A DNA stretch of 29,407 bases from an uncultured Oscillibacter sp. GTDB lineage: Bacteria > Bacillota_A > Clostridia > Oscillospirales > Oscillospiraceae. A program made the position numbers and the translations under genes. The stretch is taken from the NCBI GenBank assembly GCA_902462475.1, contig CABQCB010000001.1, positions 1 to 29,407 on the forward strand. The letters are read 5' to 3'. A model generated the notes under the pieces. The model was not told the origin of the DNA. It was given only the letters and a program-made list of their open reading frames with translations, and ran no database searches. Positions 1 through 7,638 of this stretch are shown piece by piece (positions within the stretch are counted from its first letter, which is position 1; each line of letters opens with the position of its first letter).

Positions 1-174
1 GATCTTGTGATCAATGACGGCACCACGGTGCTGGGGGAGGCGTTTGAGGACTCCCTGGAGCACGGCGAGTACCGGATGAAGGGGCATGAGATCTATGTGC
101 GGGCGGAGGTGACCGACAAATACGGGCGGACCGCCTGGACCAATCCCATTTATCTGGATCGGGACGAGGTGTGA
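1..174 (+). CDS. CehA/McbA-type metallohydrolase, C-terminal fragment (5' end outside window)
   Basis: The frame is open from the first base and stops at a TGA ending at 174, giving the last 57 residues of a protein that begins outside the window. The tail reads ...IYVRAEVTDKYGRTAWTNPIYL. This RaEvtDxxGrxaWTNPIyl pattern is the C-terminal beta strand of CehA/McbA-like PHP-domain metallohydrolases, as I remember that family. The metal-binding part is not visible, so the assignment rests on this tail only. The AGCS symporter starts 21 bases downstream on the same strand, so the two are probably co-transcribed. A different secreted or surface beta-sandwich protein is possible. Confidence 0.55.
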   Translation, partial: DLVINDGTTVLGEAFEDSLEHGEYRMKGHEIYVRAEVTDKYGRTAWTNPIYLDRDEV

Positions 175-195
175 GCACGGAGGGGAGGATACGGG

Positions 196-1545
196 ATGGA
201 CAAGATCCTGGAGGCCCTGGCTGCGTTTGACAGCTGGCTGTGGGGAAACTGGCTGCTGTTTGTTTTGCTGGGAGTCGGTGTTTTGTATACGGTGATTTCC
301 GGCTTTGTGCAGGTGCGACACTTTGGGTATATCCTTCGCAAGACCCTCTGGAACCCCATCCGCTACGGAGACCGGGACGCGGAGTCGGAGGGCAGCGTCT
401 CCTCCTTTCAGGCGCTGAATATGGCGCTTGCGTCCTGCGTGGGCAGCGGCAACATCGTGGGTGTTGCCACGGCGGTTTTGGCAGGCGGCATGGGCGCCAT
501 CTTCTGGATGTGGGTGGCGGCCTTTGTGGGCCTTGCCACCAAGTACGGCGAGATCATCCTGGGGATGCTCTACCGGGTGAAGGACGACCGGGGGACCTGG
601 ATGGGCGGCCCCATGTACTACATCCGTGACGGGCTCCACGCGCCGTTTCTGGCGCTTTTGTGCGCGCTGTTCATGGTGGTGCAGATCATCGGGGGAAACT
701 TCATCCAGTCCAATACCATCAGCGGCGTGATGAAGGATACCTTCCGTGTCTCGCCGGTGGTCACGGGCGTGGTGCTGACGGTTTTGATTTTCACGGTCTC
801 CGCCGGCGGACTCAAGCGCTTTGCCCATGTGGCCCGGAAAGTGGTGCCCATCATGGCGGGCATGTATGTGATCAGCGGGCTTTTCATCATCCTCATCAAC
901 ATCCGCGCCGTACCGGGCGTGCTGGCGGATATTTTTGCCGGCGCATTCGGCCTGCGGGCCGTGGGCGGCGGTGTGCTGGGCAGTATGCTGATTGCCATGC
1001 AAAAGGGCGTTGCCCGCGGACTGTACTCCAATGAGGCCGGTGAGGGTTCCGCGCCGGTGCTTCACTCCGCCGCGGAGGTGGATCACCCGGTGGAACAGGG
1101 GCTCACCGGCGTGACGGAGGTATTTCTGGATACCTTTGTCATCTGCACCATCACGGGGCTGGTGCTGGGGGTCACCGGTGTGCTGGACAGCGGACTGCCC
1201 GGCGAGGTGCTGGCACTGTATGCCTTTGCCAGCGTGTGGGAGCCGCTGCGGTATGTGCTTACCATCAGCCTGCTGCTTTTCTCGGGCACGTCCCTCATGA
1301 GTCAGTGGTATTTCGGCTTTGTGGGATTGAACTACATCTTCGGACGCAATGTGGCGGAAAAATTCAAATATGTGTTTCCGTGCTTTTGCATTTTGGGTGC
1401 CGTCCTCACCAGCGAGGCGGTCTGGACCATCCAGGACATTGCCCTGGGACTGCTTACCATCCCTAATCTGATCGCCATGCTGTGCCTGTGGCCCAAGGTG
1501 CGCGCTGCCACCAAGGAGTATTTTTCCGGTATGCGCAAGCCGTAA
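196..1545 (+). CDS. AGCS family sodium:alanine/glycine symporter
   Basis: A 449-residue integral membrane protein that imports a small neutral amino acid (alanine or glycine type) with sodium. The AGCS hallmarks are present: a SCVGSGNIVGVATAVLAGGMGAIFWMW stretch split over roughly residues 81-105, GTWMGGPMYYI at about 134-144 and RGLYSNEAGEGSAP near 275-288. The length matches the family (about 450-470). The ATG at 196 has a GGGGAGGAT ribosome site just upstream. It lies 21 bases behind the truncated metallohydrolase gene and ends 35 bases before a strong bidirectional terminator, so it closes its operon. The substrate within the AGCS family cannot be fixed from sequence. Confidence 0.93.
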   Translation: MDKILEALAAFDSWLWGNWLLFVLLGVGVLYTVISGFVQVRHFGYILRKTLWNPIRYGDRDAESEGSVSSFQALNMALASCVGSGNIVGVATAVLAGGMGAIFWMWVAAFVGLATKYGEIILGMLYRVKDDRGTWMGGPMYYIRDGLHAPFLALLCALFMVVQIIGGNFIQSNTISGVMKDTFRVSPVVTGVVLTVLIFTVSAGGLKRFAHVARKVVPIMAGMYVISGLFIILINIRAVPGVLADIFAGAFGLRAVGGGVLGSMLIAMQKGVARGLYSNEAGEGSAPVLHSAAEVDHPVEQGLTGVTEVFLDTFVICTITGLVLGVTGVLDSGLPGEVLALYAFASVWEPLRYVLTISLLLFSGTSLMSQWYFGFVGLNYIFGRNVAEKFKYVFPCFCILGAVLTSEAVWTIQDIALGLLTIPNLIAMLCLWPKVRAATKEYFSGMRKP

Positions 1546-1580
1546 GACCGCCTTGCAGTCCGTGGAGGCGGAATGACAAA

Positions 1581-1612
1581 AAGGAGCCTGCCCTTATGGG
1601 CAGGCTCCTTTT
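1581..1612. terminator. Bidirectional intrinsic terminator between convergent operons
   Basis: A perfect 13-bp stem, AAGGAGCCTGCCC (1581-1593) with GGGCAGGCTCCTT (1598-1610), closes a TTAT loop. T residues follow on the plus strand and A residues precede it, so it can work for both the symporter (plus) and the RpiR gene (minus), whose stop lies at 1626. Confidence 0.9.
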
Positions 1613-1625
1613 GCAGCCTTGGAGT

Positions 1626-2450
1626 TTACAGCAGGGGACCGTAGCTGCGCTTGAGCTGGTGCAGGCGCTGGAGGGACGCCGTTGCCCGGGGGCCCAGCTG
1701 CTGGGTCACTGCCACCACCAGAGCGTCCAGCAGGGCGGCGGGGGCGGACATGGAGTGGTACTCCTTTTCCTCACCCCGGTAGGCAAAGAGGGTGATATCA
1801 GCCTGCTCCTGGGGCGGGATGCAGGTGCGGCTCACAAAGGCCAGGGTCCGGCAGCCCGCGCGCCGGCTGTGCTCCAGGAGGACGCGTCCCTCCCGGGAGA
1901 GCTTGGAAAAGCTGAACATGACCGCAAGATCTCCCTCCCCGGCCTGGGACAGCCCCTCCAGCATCTCCGATCCGCCGGAGGGCAGCACCAAGACCCGCAG
2001 CCCCAGCCGCCGCAGGCGGAAAGCCAGCATCTGGGCCAGGGGCGCGGAGGCGTTTTTGCCGTGGAGGAAGATCTGCCGGGCGGCAGCGATAGCCTCCACG
2101 GCCCGGTCAAACTCCGCCCGGTCCAGCTGCCGGGCGGTCTTCTCCAGATACAGCTGCTGACGTTCCAGCCACGCGGCGGGGGAAAACGCATCCTCCCGGG
2201 ACAGGGTGCCCGCCATTTTGACCGCCGGGCCGGAGGCCTGCTCCATGACCAGGCTTTTGAGGTCTTTAAAATCGGTACAGCCCACGTGCCGGGCAAACCG
2301 GGAGACGGTGGCGTCCGACAGCTCCAGGCGCTGGGCCAGCTGTCCGATAGACAGGAACAAAAAGGTATCCGGGTTGGTGTTGATATAGTCCAGGATCTTC
2401 TGTTCCGCCCGGGTCAGCTCCCCGGGGGACAGGGGCAGACGCAGTTCCAT
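1626..2450 (-). CDS. MurR/RpiR family transcriptional regulator (HTH + SIS domain)
   Basis: A 274-residue regulator. The N-terminal RpiR-type helix-turn-helix spans about residues 1-80, with a recognition helix around LSDATVSRFARHVG (44-57). A SIS (sugar isomerase) domain covers about residues 110-250 and would bind a phosphorylated sugar or similar effector. The length is normal for the family (about 270-290). The start at 2450 is set by an AGGAGG site six bases upstream. It is the last gene of the ECF operon, 34 bases after the PHP gene, so it is likely the local regulator, and its SIS domain hints that the operon deals with a phosphorylated or sugar-like molecule. That last point is inference. 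Confidence 0.9.
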   Translation of the reverse strand: MELRLPLSPGELTRAEQKILDYINTNPDTFLFLSIGQLAQRLELSDATVSRFARHVGCTDFKDLKSLVMEQASGPAVKMAGTLSREDAFSPAAWLERQQLYLEKTARQLDRAEFDRAVEAIAAARQIFLHGKNASAPLAQMLAFRLRRLGLRVLVLPSGGSEMLEGLSQAGEGDLAVMFSFSKLSREGRVLLEHSRRAGCRTLAFVSRTCIPPQEQADITLFAYRGEEKEYHSMSAPAALLDALVVAVTQQLGPRATASLQRLHQLKRSYGPLL

Positions 2451-2484
2451 AGGGTCCTCCTGATGATTTGGCGCTAAGACGCGT

Positions 2485-3282
2485 CTATGCGGTGGCGCCT
2501 TTGGTGAGAATGGAGACGTAGTCCCCGCCCAGGGCGTGGATCTCCTTGAGAGAGCGCTTCAAAAGGCAGGCGGTGCGCACCTGAGCGGCGGCGGTGTCCG
2601 AGATCTGGATCTCATAGCGCCCTGCCTCCATCTCCTCCCGCAGGGCGGAGATGGACGTGCAGGTGCGCTCCAATACGGTGGTGACGCAGCCGTACTGCAC
2701 CGCCTGATGGGTGTCGCTGCCGGAGACCACCGGGATGCGGAGAAGCTTTCCAAGACCGTAGGTCAGCGTCTCCGTCCGGGCCCGGTCCAGGGCCAGGTCC
2801 TTGCCGTTGAGGTCCAGGAAGTCCAGCCGCTGCAGCTGCGTCTGGGGCAGCTGCGGCACATGGCCGCCGGGGCGGTAGGGGTGGGCACAGCCCACCAGCA
2901 CCGGGTAGCCTTTCAGCAGATCCAGCAGCGACGCGAAGGGGAGAAGCTGCCCCTTCTCCTTGTGGGGCTCCAGGCGGCGGTTCAGCTCCAGGATGGCCTC
3001 CAGCGGGCCGATGGAGAGGATGTGTCCGCCCTCGGCCACGTCGGTCTCCATGCCCGGAAAGATCCGCAGGCCGTTGGGCAGCTCCAGCACATCCTCCCGC
3101 CGGCAGCTCACCGAAGCCAGGTAGCCGTAGAGCTGGTCAAAGTGCAGCGTGTTGAAATGCTCCGTCAGGCACAGGGCGTCCAGCCCGGCCCGGCGGGCCT
3201 CACCGAAGAGCCAGTCAGTGTAGACGGTGGAAAAGGGAAGCTTTTTGGCCAGCTTCCCGTGGGTGTGAAAATCAAGGCGCAA
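2485..3282 (-). CDS. PHP-domain metal-dependent phosphoesterase
   Basis: A 265-residue PHP-family hydrolase, predicted to be a cytoplasmic metal-dependent phosphoesterase. The metal-ligand motifs appear in order: HTHG (6-9), TEHF (40-43), GMETD (77-81), AHPYR (133-137) and GSDTH (188-192). The frame stays open far upstream, but that part runs through the T-component gene in another frame and is not coding. I chose the TTG at 3282 because AGAAGG lies seven bases before it and it puts the first PHP motif at residue 6. A TTG at 3300, overlapping the T-component stop, is the alternative. It sits between ecfT and the RpiR gene in the operon. A PHP hydrolase paired with an ECF transporter suggests the imported compound, or a derivative, is a phosphate ester. 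The substrate is not known. Confidence 0.85.
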   Translation of the reverse strand: MRLDFHTHGKLAKKLPFSTVYTDWLFGEARRAGLDALCLTEHFNTLHFDQLYGYLASVSCRREDVLELPNGLRIFPGMETDVAEGGHILSIGPLEAILELNRRLEPHKEKGQLLPFASLLDLLKGYPVLVGCAHPYRPGGHVPQLPQTQLQRLDFLDLNGKDLALDRARTETLTYGLGKLLRIPVVSGSDTHQAVQYGCVTTVLERTCTSISALREEMEAGRYEIQISDTAAAQVRTACLLKRSLKEIHALGGDYVSILTKGATA

Positions 3283-3296
3283 GGAAAGACCTTCTT

Positions 3297-4133
3297 TCAA
3301 AGCAGGGTGGAGCACAGCGTGGACAGAGCCATCCACAAAGCGGACAGCGCCAGAAACAGCAAGTCGTTGCAGGTCACCTTCAGGGCGGCAAGCCGGAGCT
3401 TTTTCACCGCCTTGCTGGACGCGGCGTAGCGGTAGCCCCGCAGCTCCAGGGCCTCCACGGTGGTGCGGGAGCGCTTGGCGGTGTTGAGCATCAGGGGGTA
3501 GAAGGACTCCATGATGATCTTCACCTGATAGATGAGGTAGCGCACCTTGCCCCCAAAGGTGTCGTGGGCGGGAGGGTTGCCCCGCAGACGGTAGGAAAGG
3601 AGCACATTTTGAAATTCCTCCATGAGCATGGGCAGCATCCGGTAGGCGTAGGAGATGGAAAAGCTCAGCCGCTCCGGGCAGCCGTACCACATGAGGCCGT
3701 TGGAAAGCCGGTCCGGGTCCAGGCCGGAAAAGACAGTGATGGAGGCCAGGGAGACGGTGGCCACCTTCAGCGTCAGCACCAGCAGCGGCACGGCGGCCGC
3801 GGCGCTGCCGCCGAAGAGGAGCGTGACCACGAACAAATAGCCTGTCTGGGAGAACACGCCCACGGCGAAGAGGAAGAGCACCAGACCCGCCACCTGGGCC
3901 AGCAGGGTGGTGACCATGACCAGCAGGAAGCTGCCCAGCAGGAAGGGCAGGTCGCTGACGAACCAGGGCACCACGCCGAAAAACAGGTACCATCCGATCA
4001 GGATGCGGGGGTCCAGGGCGGCGATCACCGTGTCGTCGTTGCCGTAGGCGTTTTTGAGCACCTGGCTGCGGAGAAAGTCCATGGAGAACTTGTCCAGGAC
4101 GTTTTCTGAAAGCCGGTTCATCATGTGTTCCAT
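3297..4133 (-). CDS. ecfT: ECF transporter transmembrane (T) component, EcfT family
   Basis: A 278-residue membrane protein, the scaffold that couples ATPase motion to the substrate-binding S component in an energy-coupling-factor importer. Several hydrophobic segments fill the first half. The cytoplasmic coupling region carries LSYRLRGNPP (about 180-189) and RTTVEALELRGYRY (about 225-238), matching the paired Ala/Glu-x-Arg-Gly helices that contact the ATPases. Its ATG at 4133 overlaps the end of the ATPase gene by 13 bases, with GAGGAGG seven bases upstream, so translation is probably coupled. The gene order S-A-T resembles ykoE-ykoD-ykoC, where the ATPase is also a fused dimer, but I do not claim a shared substrate. 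Confidence 0.9.
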   Translation of the reverse strand: MEHMMNRLSENVLDKFSMDFLRSQVLKNAYGNDDTVIAALDPRILIGWYLFFGVVPWFVSDLPFLLGSFLLVMVTTLLAQVAGLVLFLFAVGVFSQTGYLFVVTLLFGGSAAAAVPLLVLTLKVATVSLASITVFSGLDPDRLSNGLMWYGCPERLSFSISYAYRMLPMLMEEFQNVLLSYRLRGNPPAHDTFGGKVRYLIYQVKIIMESFYPLMLNTAKRSRTTVEALELRGYRYAASSKAVKKLRLAALKVTCNDLLFLALSALWMALSTLCSTLL

Positions 4134-5827
4134 GGGTGCGCCTCCTCAAAGCGGTCCACAAATTCATCAATGGTGTAGCACAGGGCGTTTTCATCCAGCG
4201 CCCGGGCCATGGTAAAGATCTCCGGCGGGCGGATGCCCACCAGTGCGGCCAGGTCGGAACGGGAGAAGATCTCGTCCCGGCTGCCGTCCGCCACCACCTG
4301 CCCGCCCCGCAGCACGATGATCCGCTCTGCCCACTGGCACACCAGCTGCATGTCGTGGGTGGCGATGACGGCGGTGCGGATGAGGTCCTTCATGTCTTCC
4401 AGCACCGTCAGGATCTCCCGGCGGGTGGCGATGTCCAGGTTGGCGGTGGGCTCATCCAGCAGCAAAATGCCGGGCTCCAGCGCAACGCCGATGGCCAGGC
4501 TCGCCCGGCGCATCTGGCCGCCGGACATGAGCCGCCCGTCCCGGTCTGCAAGCTCCCGGAGCCGGAAGTGCTCCAGCAGGGCGTCCGTGCGCGACTGCCA
4601 GTCGGCAACGCCCCGCACCTGCATGGCATAGGCGATGTCGGCGCGGATGGAGTCCTTGATGAACATCTGCTCGGGATTTTGATACACCAGGGAGATCTGG
4701 CGGGACAGGTCCTCCGCCTTTTTCTCCCCAATGGGAGCGCCCAGCAGGGACACCGTACCGCTCTGGGGACGCAGCAGGCCCACCATCATTTTCATGAGCG
4801 TGGATTTGCCTGCGCCGTTGGAGCCGATGAGCGCCACCTTTTCCCCCTCCCGGATCTCCAGATCCAGCCCGTCAAAGACGGTGCGGGGAACTCCCTTTAC
4901 CGAGCGGTAGGAGAGGGAGACGTTTTGGAAGGAGGCGGCGGCGGGGCCCTCCGCCCTGTGGGTGGGAACGGCGGGGACGGGGCGGTAGGTGAGGCGGGAA
5001 AAGGCCTGCGTCCCCTCGGCCACCGTGGTGGGCAGGGGCGCATCGGCCGGCAGCCGTCCGGCCCGGCGCAGGCGGTGGGCCGCCTGGGTCACCTGAGGCG
5101 GGAAGATGCTGCACGATTCCAGTTCCTCCACATGCTGGAGGGCCTGCACCGTGGGCAGCATCCACCGGACCTGACCGTCTTTCATCAGCAGCACGTGCTT
5201 GCAGTAATCGGCGATGTACTCGGTGTGGTGCTCGATGACGATGATGGTCTTTCCATGCACCTCGTTGAGCTGACGCAGCACCTCGTAGATCCGGTCGGCG
5301 TGCATGGGGTCCAGCTGGGCGATGGGCTCGTCCAGGATCAGCACGTCGGGGCTGAGGGACACCGCGCCGGCTAGGGCCAGCAGATGAGTCTGGCCGCCGG
5401 ACAGCTGCCAGATGTACTCCTCCTCCCGGCCCTCCAGGCCGCACTGGCGCAGCGCCTGCCGGCCCCGGGCAAGATAGTCGGCAAAGCCGTAGTTCAAGCA
5501 GGCGTAGGAGGCGTCGTCCAGCACGGTGGGCCGGACAATCTGGTTTTCAAAGTCCTGATAAACGTAGCCCACCTTCTGGGCCAGGGCGCCCACGTCGCTT
5601 TTCAGGGTGTCCAGGCCCTCCACCTGCACCTGCCCCTGGAAGTCCCCGGTGATAAAGTGGGGGATCAGTCCATTGAGCACTTTACAAAGGGTGGACTTCC
5701 CGCAGCCGTTGTTTCCAACGACTGCCAGGAAGTCCCCTTTTTCGATCTGAAGCGAGATGTCCTTGAGGGTGGGGCAGGCGGCGCCCGGATAGGTGTAGGT
5801 CAGGCTGTGGATCTCAACCGCGTTCAT
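4121..5827 (-). CDS. ECF transporter fused double ATP-binding protein (EcfA-EcfA')
   Basis: A 568-residue protein with two ABC ATPase domains in one chain, the motor of the ECF importer. Domain 1 has Walker A GNNGCGKST (38-46), signature LSGGQ (142-146) and Walker B DVLILDEP (161-168). Domain 2 has GSNGAGKST (335-343), MSGGQ (434-438) and ILLLDEPTANLD (454-465). Each domain also has a switch histidine (IEHH near 189-191; THD near 490-492). Most ECF systems use two separate ATPase genes, so the fusion is the YkoD-like arrangement. The start is one base after the S-component stop and no strong ribosome site is close, which suggests translational coupling. It overlaps ecfT by 13 bases. Confidence 0.93.
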   Translation of the reverse strand: MNAVEIHSLTYTYPGAACPTLKDISLQIEKGDFLAVVGNNGCGKSTLCKVLNGLIPHFITGDFQGQVQVEGLDTLKSDVGALAQKVGYVYQDFENQIVRPTVLDDASYACLNYGFADYLARGRQALRQCGLEGREEEYIWQLSGGQTHLLALAGAVSLSPDVLILDEPIAQLDPMHADRIYEVLRQLNEVHGKTIIVIEHHTEYIADYCKHVLLMKDGQVRWMLPTVQALQHVEELESCSIFPPQVTQAAHRLRRAGRLPADAPLPTTVAEGTQAFSRLTYRPVPAVPTHRAEGPAAASFQNVSLSYRSVKGVPRTVFDGLDLEIREGEKVALIGSNGAGKSTLMKMMVGLLRPQSGTVSLLGAPIGEKKAEDLSRQISLVYQNPEQMFIKDSIRADIAYAMQVRGVADWQSRTDALLEHFRLRELADRDGRLMSGGQMRRASLAIGVALEPGILLLDEPTANLDIATRREILTVLEDMKDLIRTAVIATHDMQLVCQWAERIIVLRGGQVVADGSRDEIFSRSDLAALVGIRPPEIFTMARALDENALCYTIDEFVDRFEEAHPWNT

Positions 5828-5828
5828 A

Positions 5829-6671
5829 TCAGCAGGCCATGTTCCTTTCCCCGTTCTTTTTCATGACCAGCAGGATGACCACGGCCAGCGCGGCGGCGGC
5901 AGCCATGCCCACGGCCATGGCGGTGCCGCTCTCGGCCCACTGGGCCTCCCAGTCGATGAGGGACATGCCGGCGGTGGCGGCCAGCTCAGCCACCACGGCG
6001 CACACAAAGCCGACGGCACACACGGCGATGGCCTTGGGGCTCAGTCCGGCCACGACACTGTCGGCGGTGCGGGGCGCCATGCCCAGCAGCGGCTCGATCT
6101 TGCCGTACAGCCGGGGCACCAGGTACAGCGTGGGCAGCAGGCAGAACAGGATGCCGGAAAAGAGCAGGTCGTTGCAGAAGGCGAAGCCCTCGGTGGCAAA
6201 GACGCTCTCGGGCAGTCCCTCCACCGCTTCAAAGTCCTCCACGGCGAACTGCACCTTGGCGATATCCACAATGGTGCCCATGAGCAGCTGAGCGGCGGTG
6301 CCGGTGATGGCGGCCACGCCTACCGTCAGGCGGTTTTTGGGGTCCTTCACCAGCCGCCCGGCGATGTACACGCCGATGGTGACGGTGAGGAACTTCTCCA
6401 GCTCGCCCAGGCCGCCAAACTGGCCCAGCATGATCTCGCTGAACACCAGCTCGCCGGTGGCGGCGCCCAGGGCCGCGGACAGGGGGTCAAAGAGCATGGC
6501 CAGGGTCAGGGGGATGAACAGGAAATATTCCACGGACAGCTCCACCAGGCCGATCTGGAACTTGGGGATCAGCTCGGTGAACAAGGTGGCCAGCCCGTAC
6601 AGGGACATGGACAAAACAAAGACCATCAGCTTTTGAGACTGCGTGGCAGCATTCTTTTGCACGGTACTCAT
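5829..6671 (-). CDS. ECF transporter S component (substrate-binding membrane subunit), specificity unknown
   Basis: A 280-residue membrane protein with about seven hydrophobic segments (roughly residues 15-30, 49-75, 93-107, 114-134, 166-189, 213-237 and 247-268). Its place as first gene before a fused ECF ATPase and a T component identifies it as the S component. It is longer than the usual six-helix S component (about 170-200 residues) because of a C-terminal part from about 200 onward with two extra membrane segments. I see no motif that marks it as a thiamin, riboflavin, folate, biotin, cobalt or nickel subunit. The ATG at 6671 has GGGAGG eight bases upstream. The acidic stretch EDFEAVEGLPESVFATEG (about 143-160), between membrane segments, could be a substrate lid. 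Confidence 0.75.
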   Translation of the reverse strand: MSTVQKNAATQSQKLMVFVLSMSLYGLATLFTELIPKFQIGLVELSVEYFLFIPLTLAMLFDPLSAALGAATGELVFSEIMLGQFGGLGELEKFLTVTIGVYIAGRLVKDPKNRLTVGVAAITGTAAQLLMGTIVDIAKVQFAVEDFEAVEGLPESVFATEGFAFCNDLLFSGILFCLLPTLYLVPRLYGKIEPLLGMAPRTADSVVAGLSPKAIAVCAVGFVCAVVAELAATAGMSLIDWEAQWAESGTAMAVGMAAAAALAVVILLVMKKNGERNMAC

Positions 6672-6823
6672 ACGAAAATTCCTCCCATTTTTTGATGCGC
6701 TTTTCTCGCATGGTCACAGTGTAGCAGGGGAGGTGTAAAAACATCGTACACGACATGGTAAAATGTAAATAAATTTTCATCAGGCTGTGGCCGGGGAGTG
6801 AGCGAATGGAGGCAAATCCGACG

Positions 6824-6852
6824 CTGACAGGCCTTGACGGATGTGCTATTAT
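6824..6852 (+). promoter_or_regulatory. Promoter of the CAT-family gene
   Basis: A -35 box CTGACA (6824-6829) and a -10 box TATTAT (6847-6852) are separated by 17 bases. This puts transcription start near 6859, about 37 bases before the chosen ATG, and places the longer in-frame start at 6806 upstream of the promoter. Confidence 0.55.
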
Positions 6853-6859
6853 CAGCACA
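6842..6859. promoter_or_regulatory. Inverted repeat overlapping the -10 box of the CAT-family promoter
   Basis: TGTGCT (6842-6847) and AGCACA (6854-6859) form perfect 6-base arms around ATTATC. The repeat covers the -10 element and ends at the expected start point, so it is better placed as a repressor operator than as a hairpin in the mRNA. No dedicated regulator gene lies next to it. Confidence 0.4.
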
Positions 6860-6895
6860 GTGCCCCATCACGCAACGGAGGAGAGGAACTGCAAT

Positions 6896-7546
6896 ATGGA
6901 TTTTGAACGGGTCTGCCTGGATACCTGGGCGCGAAAGGAACACTTTCTCCACTATTTTTCCCAGGTGCCCTGCACGTACAGTCTGACCACCAAGCTGGAT
7001 ATCACGCCCATCATGGAGGCAAAGCTCTACCCCACCATGCTCTACCTCATCGCCCGGGCGGTCAACCGGTACCCGGAGTTCCGCATGGACCTGGACGGGG
7101 ACGGCAACCCGGGGACCTACTCCGTCGTGCATCCGTGCTATACGGTGTTTCACCGGGACGACGAGACGTTTTCCAGCATCTGGACGGAGTATACCGAGGA
7201 CTACGGTGCCTTCTGCCGGGCTTACGAACAGGACCTGGCACAGTTTGGGAACAACCATGGCATGATGGCAAAGCCGGACGCTCCGGCCAACACGTTCCCT
7301 GTGTCCATGCTGCCCTGGGAGAGCTTCGACGGCTTCCAGCTGAATCTGCAAAAGGGATACCGCTATCTTCTGCCCATTTTCACCATGGGCAGATACACCC
7401 GGGACGGGGAGCGGTATCTGCTGCCCCTGTCCATCCAGGTCCATCACGCGGCCTGTGACGGCTTTCACGTCTGCCGGCTTCTTGCCGCCCTCAAGGAAAT
7501 GATCGCCGATCACGAGCGTATCTTTTCCGGCGGCCAAGGGAAGTGA
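6896..7546 (+). CDS. Chloramphenicol O-acetyltransferase family (type A, CatA-like) protein
   Basis: A 216-residue cytoplasmic acetyltransferase of the trimeric CAT fold, expected to move acetyl from acetyl-CoA to a hydroxyl acceptor. The catalytic motif HHAACDG is at 183-189, with the catalytic base probably H184 and the structural D188. The sequence NTFPVSMLPWESFDGF (132-147) matches the conserved CAT segment before the active site. The length equals that of classic type A enzymes (about 215-220). I chose the ATG at 6896, which has GGAGGAGAGG close upstream; the frame extends to 6806, but that part lies over the promoter. It is a single-gene unit closed by a terminator. Chromosomal relatives are common in Clostridia and do not all confer resistance, so drug resistance is not established. 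Confidence 0.85.
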   Translation: MDFERVCLDTWARKEHFLHYFSQVPCTYSLTTKLDITPIMEAKLYPTMLYLIARAVNRYPEFRMDLDGDGNPGTYSVVHPCYTVFHRDDETFSSIWTEYTEDYGAFCRAYEQDLAQFGNNHGMMAKPDAPANTFPVSMLPWESFDGFQLNLQKGYRYLLPIFTMGRYTRDGERYLLPLSIQVHHAACDGFHVCRLLAALKEMIADHERIFSGGQGK

Positions 7547-7580
7547 GCGCGCTCTGCCGGGCGCAGAAAAGAAAATATAC

Positions 7581-7617
7581 AAAAAGAGCCTGTCCCAAAC
7601 GGGACAGGCTCTTTTTT
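7581..7617. terminator. Bidirectional intrinsic terminator
   Basis: A 16-bp stem, AAAAAGAGCCTGTCCC (7581-7596) with GGGACAGGCTCTTTTT (7601-7616), closes an AAAC loop. It has a T run on one side and an A run on the other. It separates the CAT-family gene (plus) from the XRE-cupin gene (minus). Confidence 0.92.
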
Positions 7618-7638
7618 CACCGCAGGCGCCTGCGGTAA

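Noticed and set aside
2485..4194. A 569-codon open frame on the minus strand
   Set aside because: Only the part from about 3282 downward shows a protein family (PHP). The upstream part is the T-component gene read in another frame.
6743..6769. Possible minus-strand promoter of the ECF operon (TTTACA, 15-base gap, TACGAT)
   Set aside because: The spacing is short and the boxes are weak. A promoter must lie between 6672 and 6823, but I cannot place it.
6806..6895. A 30-residue N-terminal extension of the CAT-family protein
   Set aside because: It overlaps the promoter, has no good ribosome site and is absent from the normal CAT length. The ATG at 6896 has a strong site.
7621..7634. Perfect palindrome CGCAGGCGCCTGCG next to the terminator
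   Set aside because: It is a short GC palindrome between the terminator and the XRE-cupin stop, with no promoter or gene start nearby, so no function can be argued.
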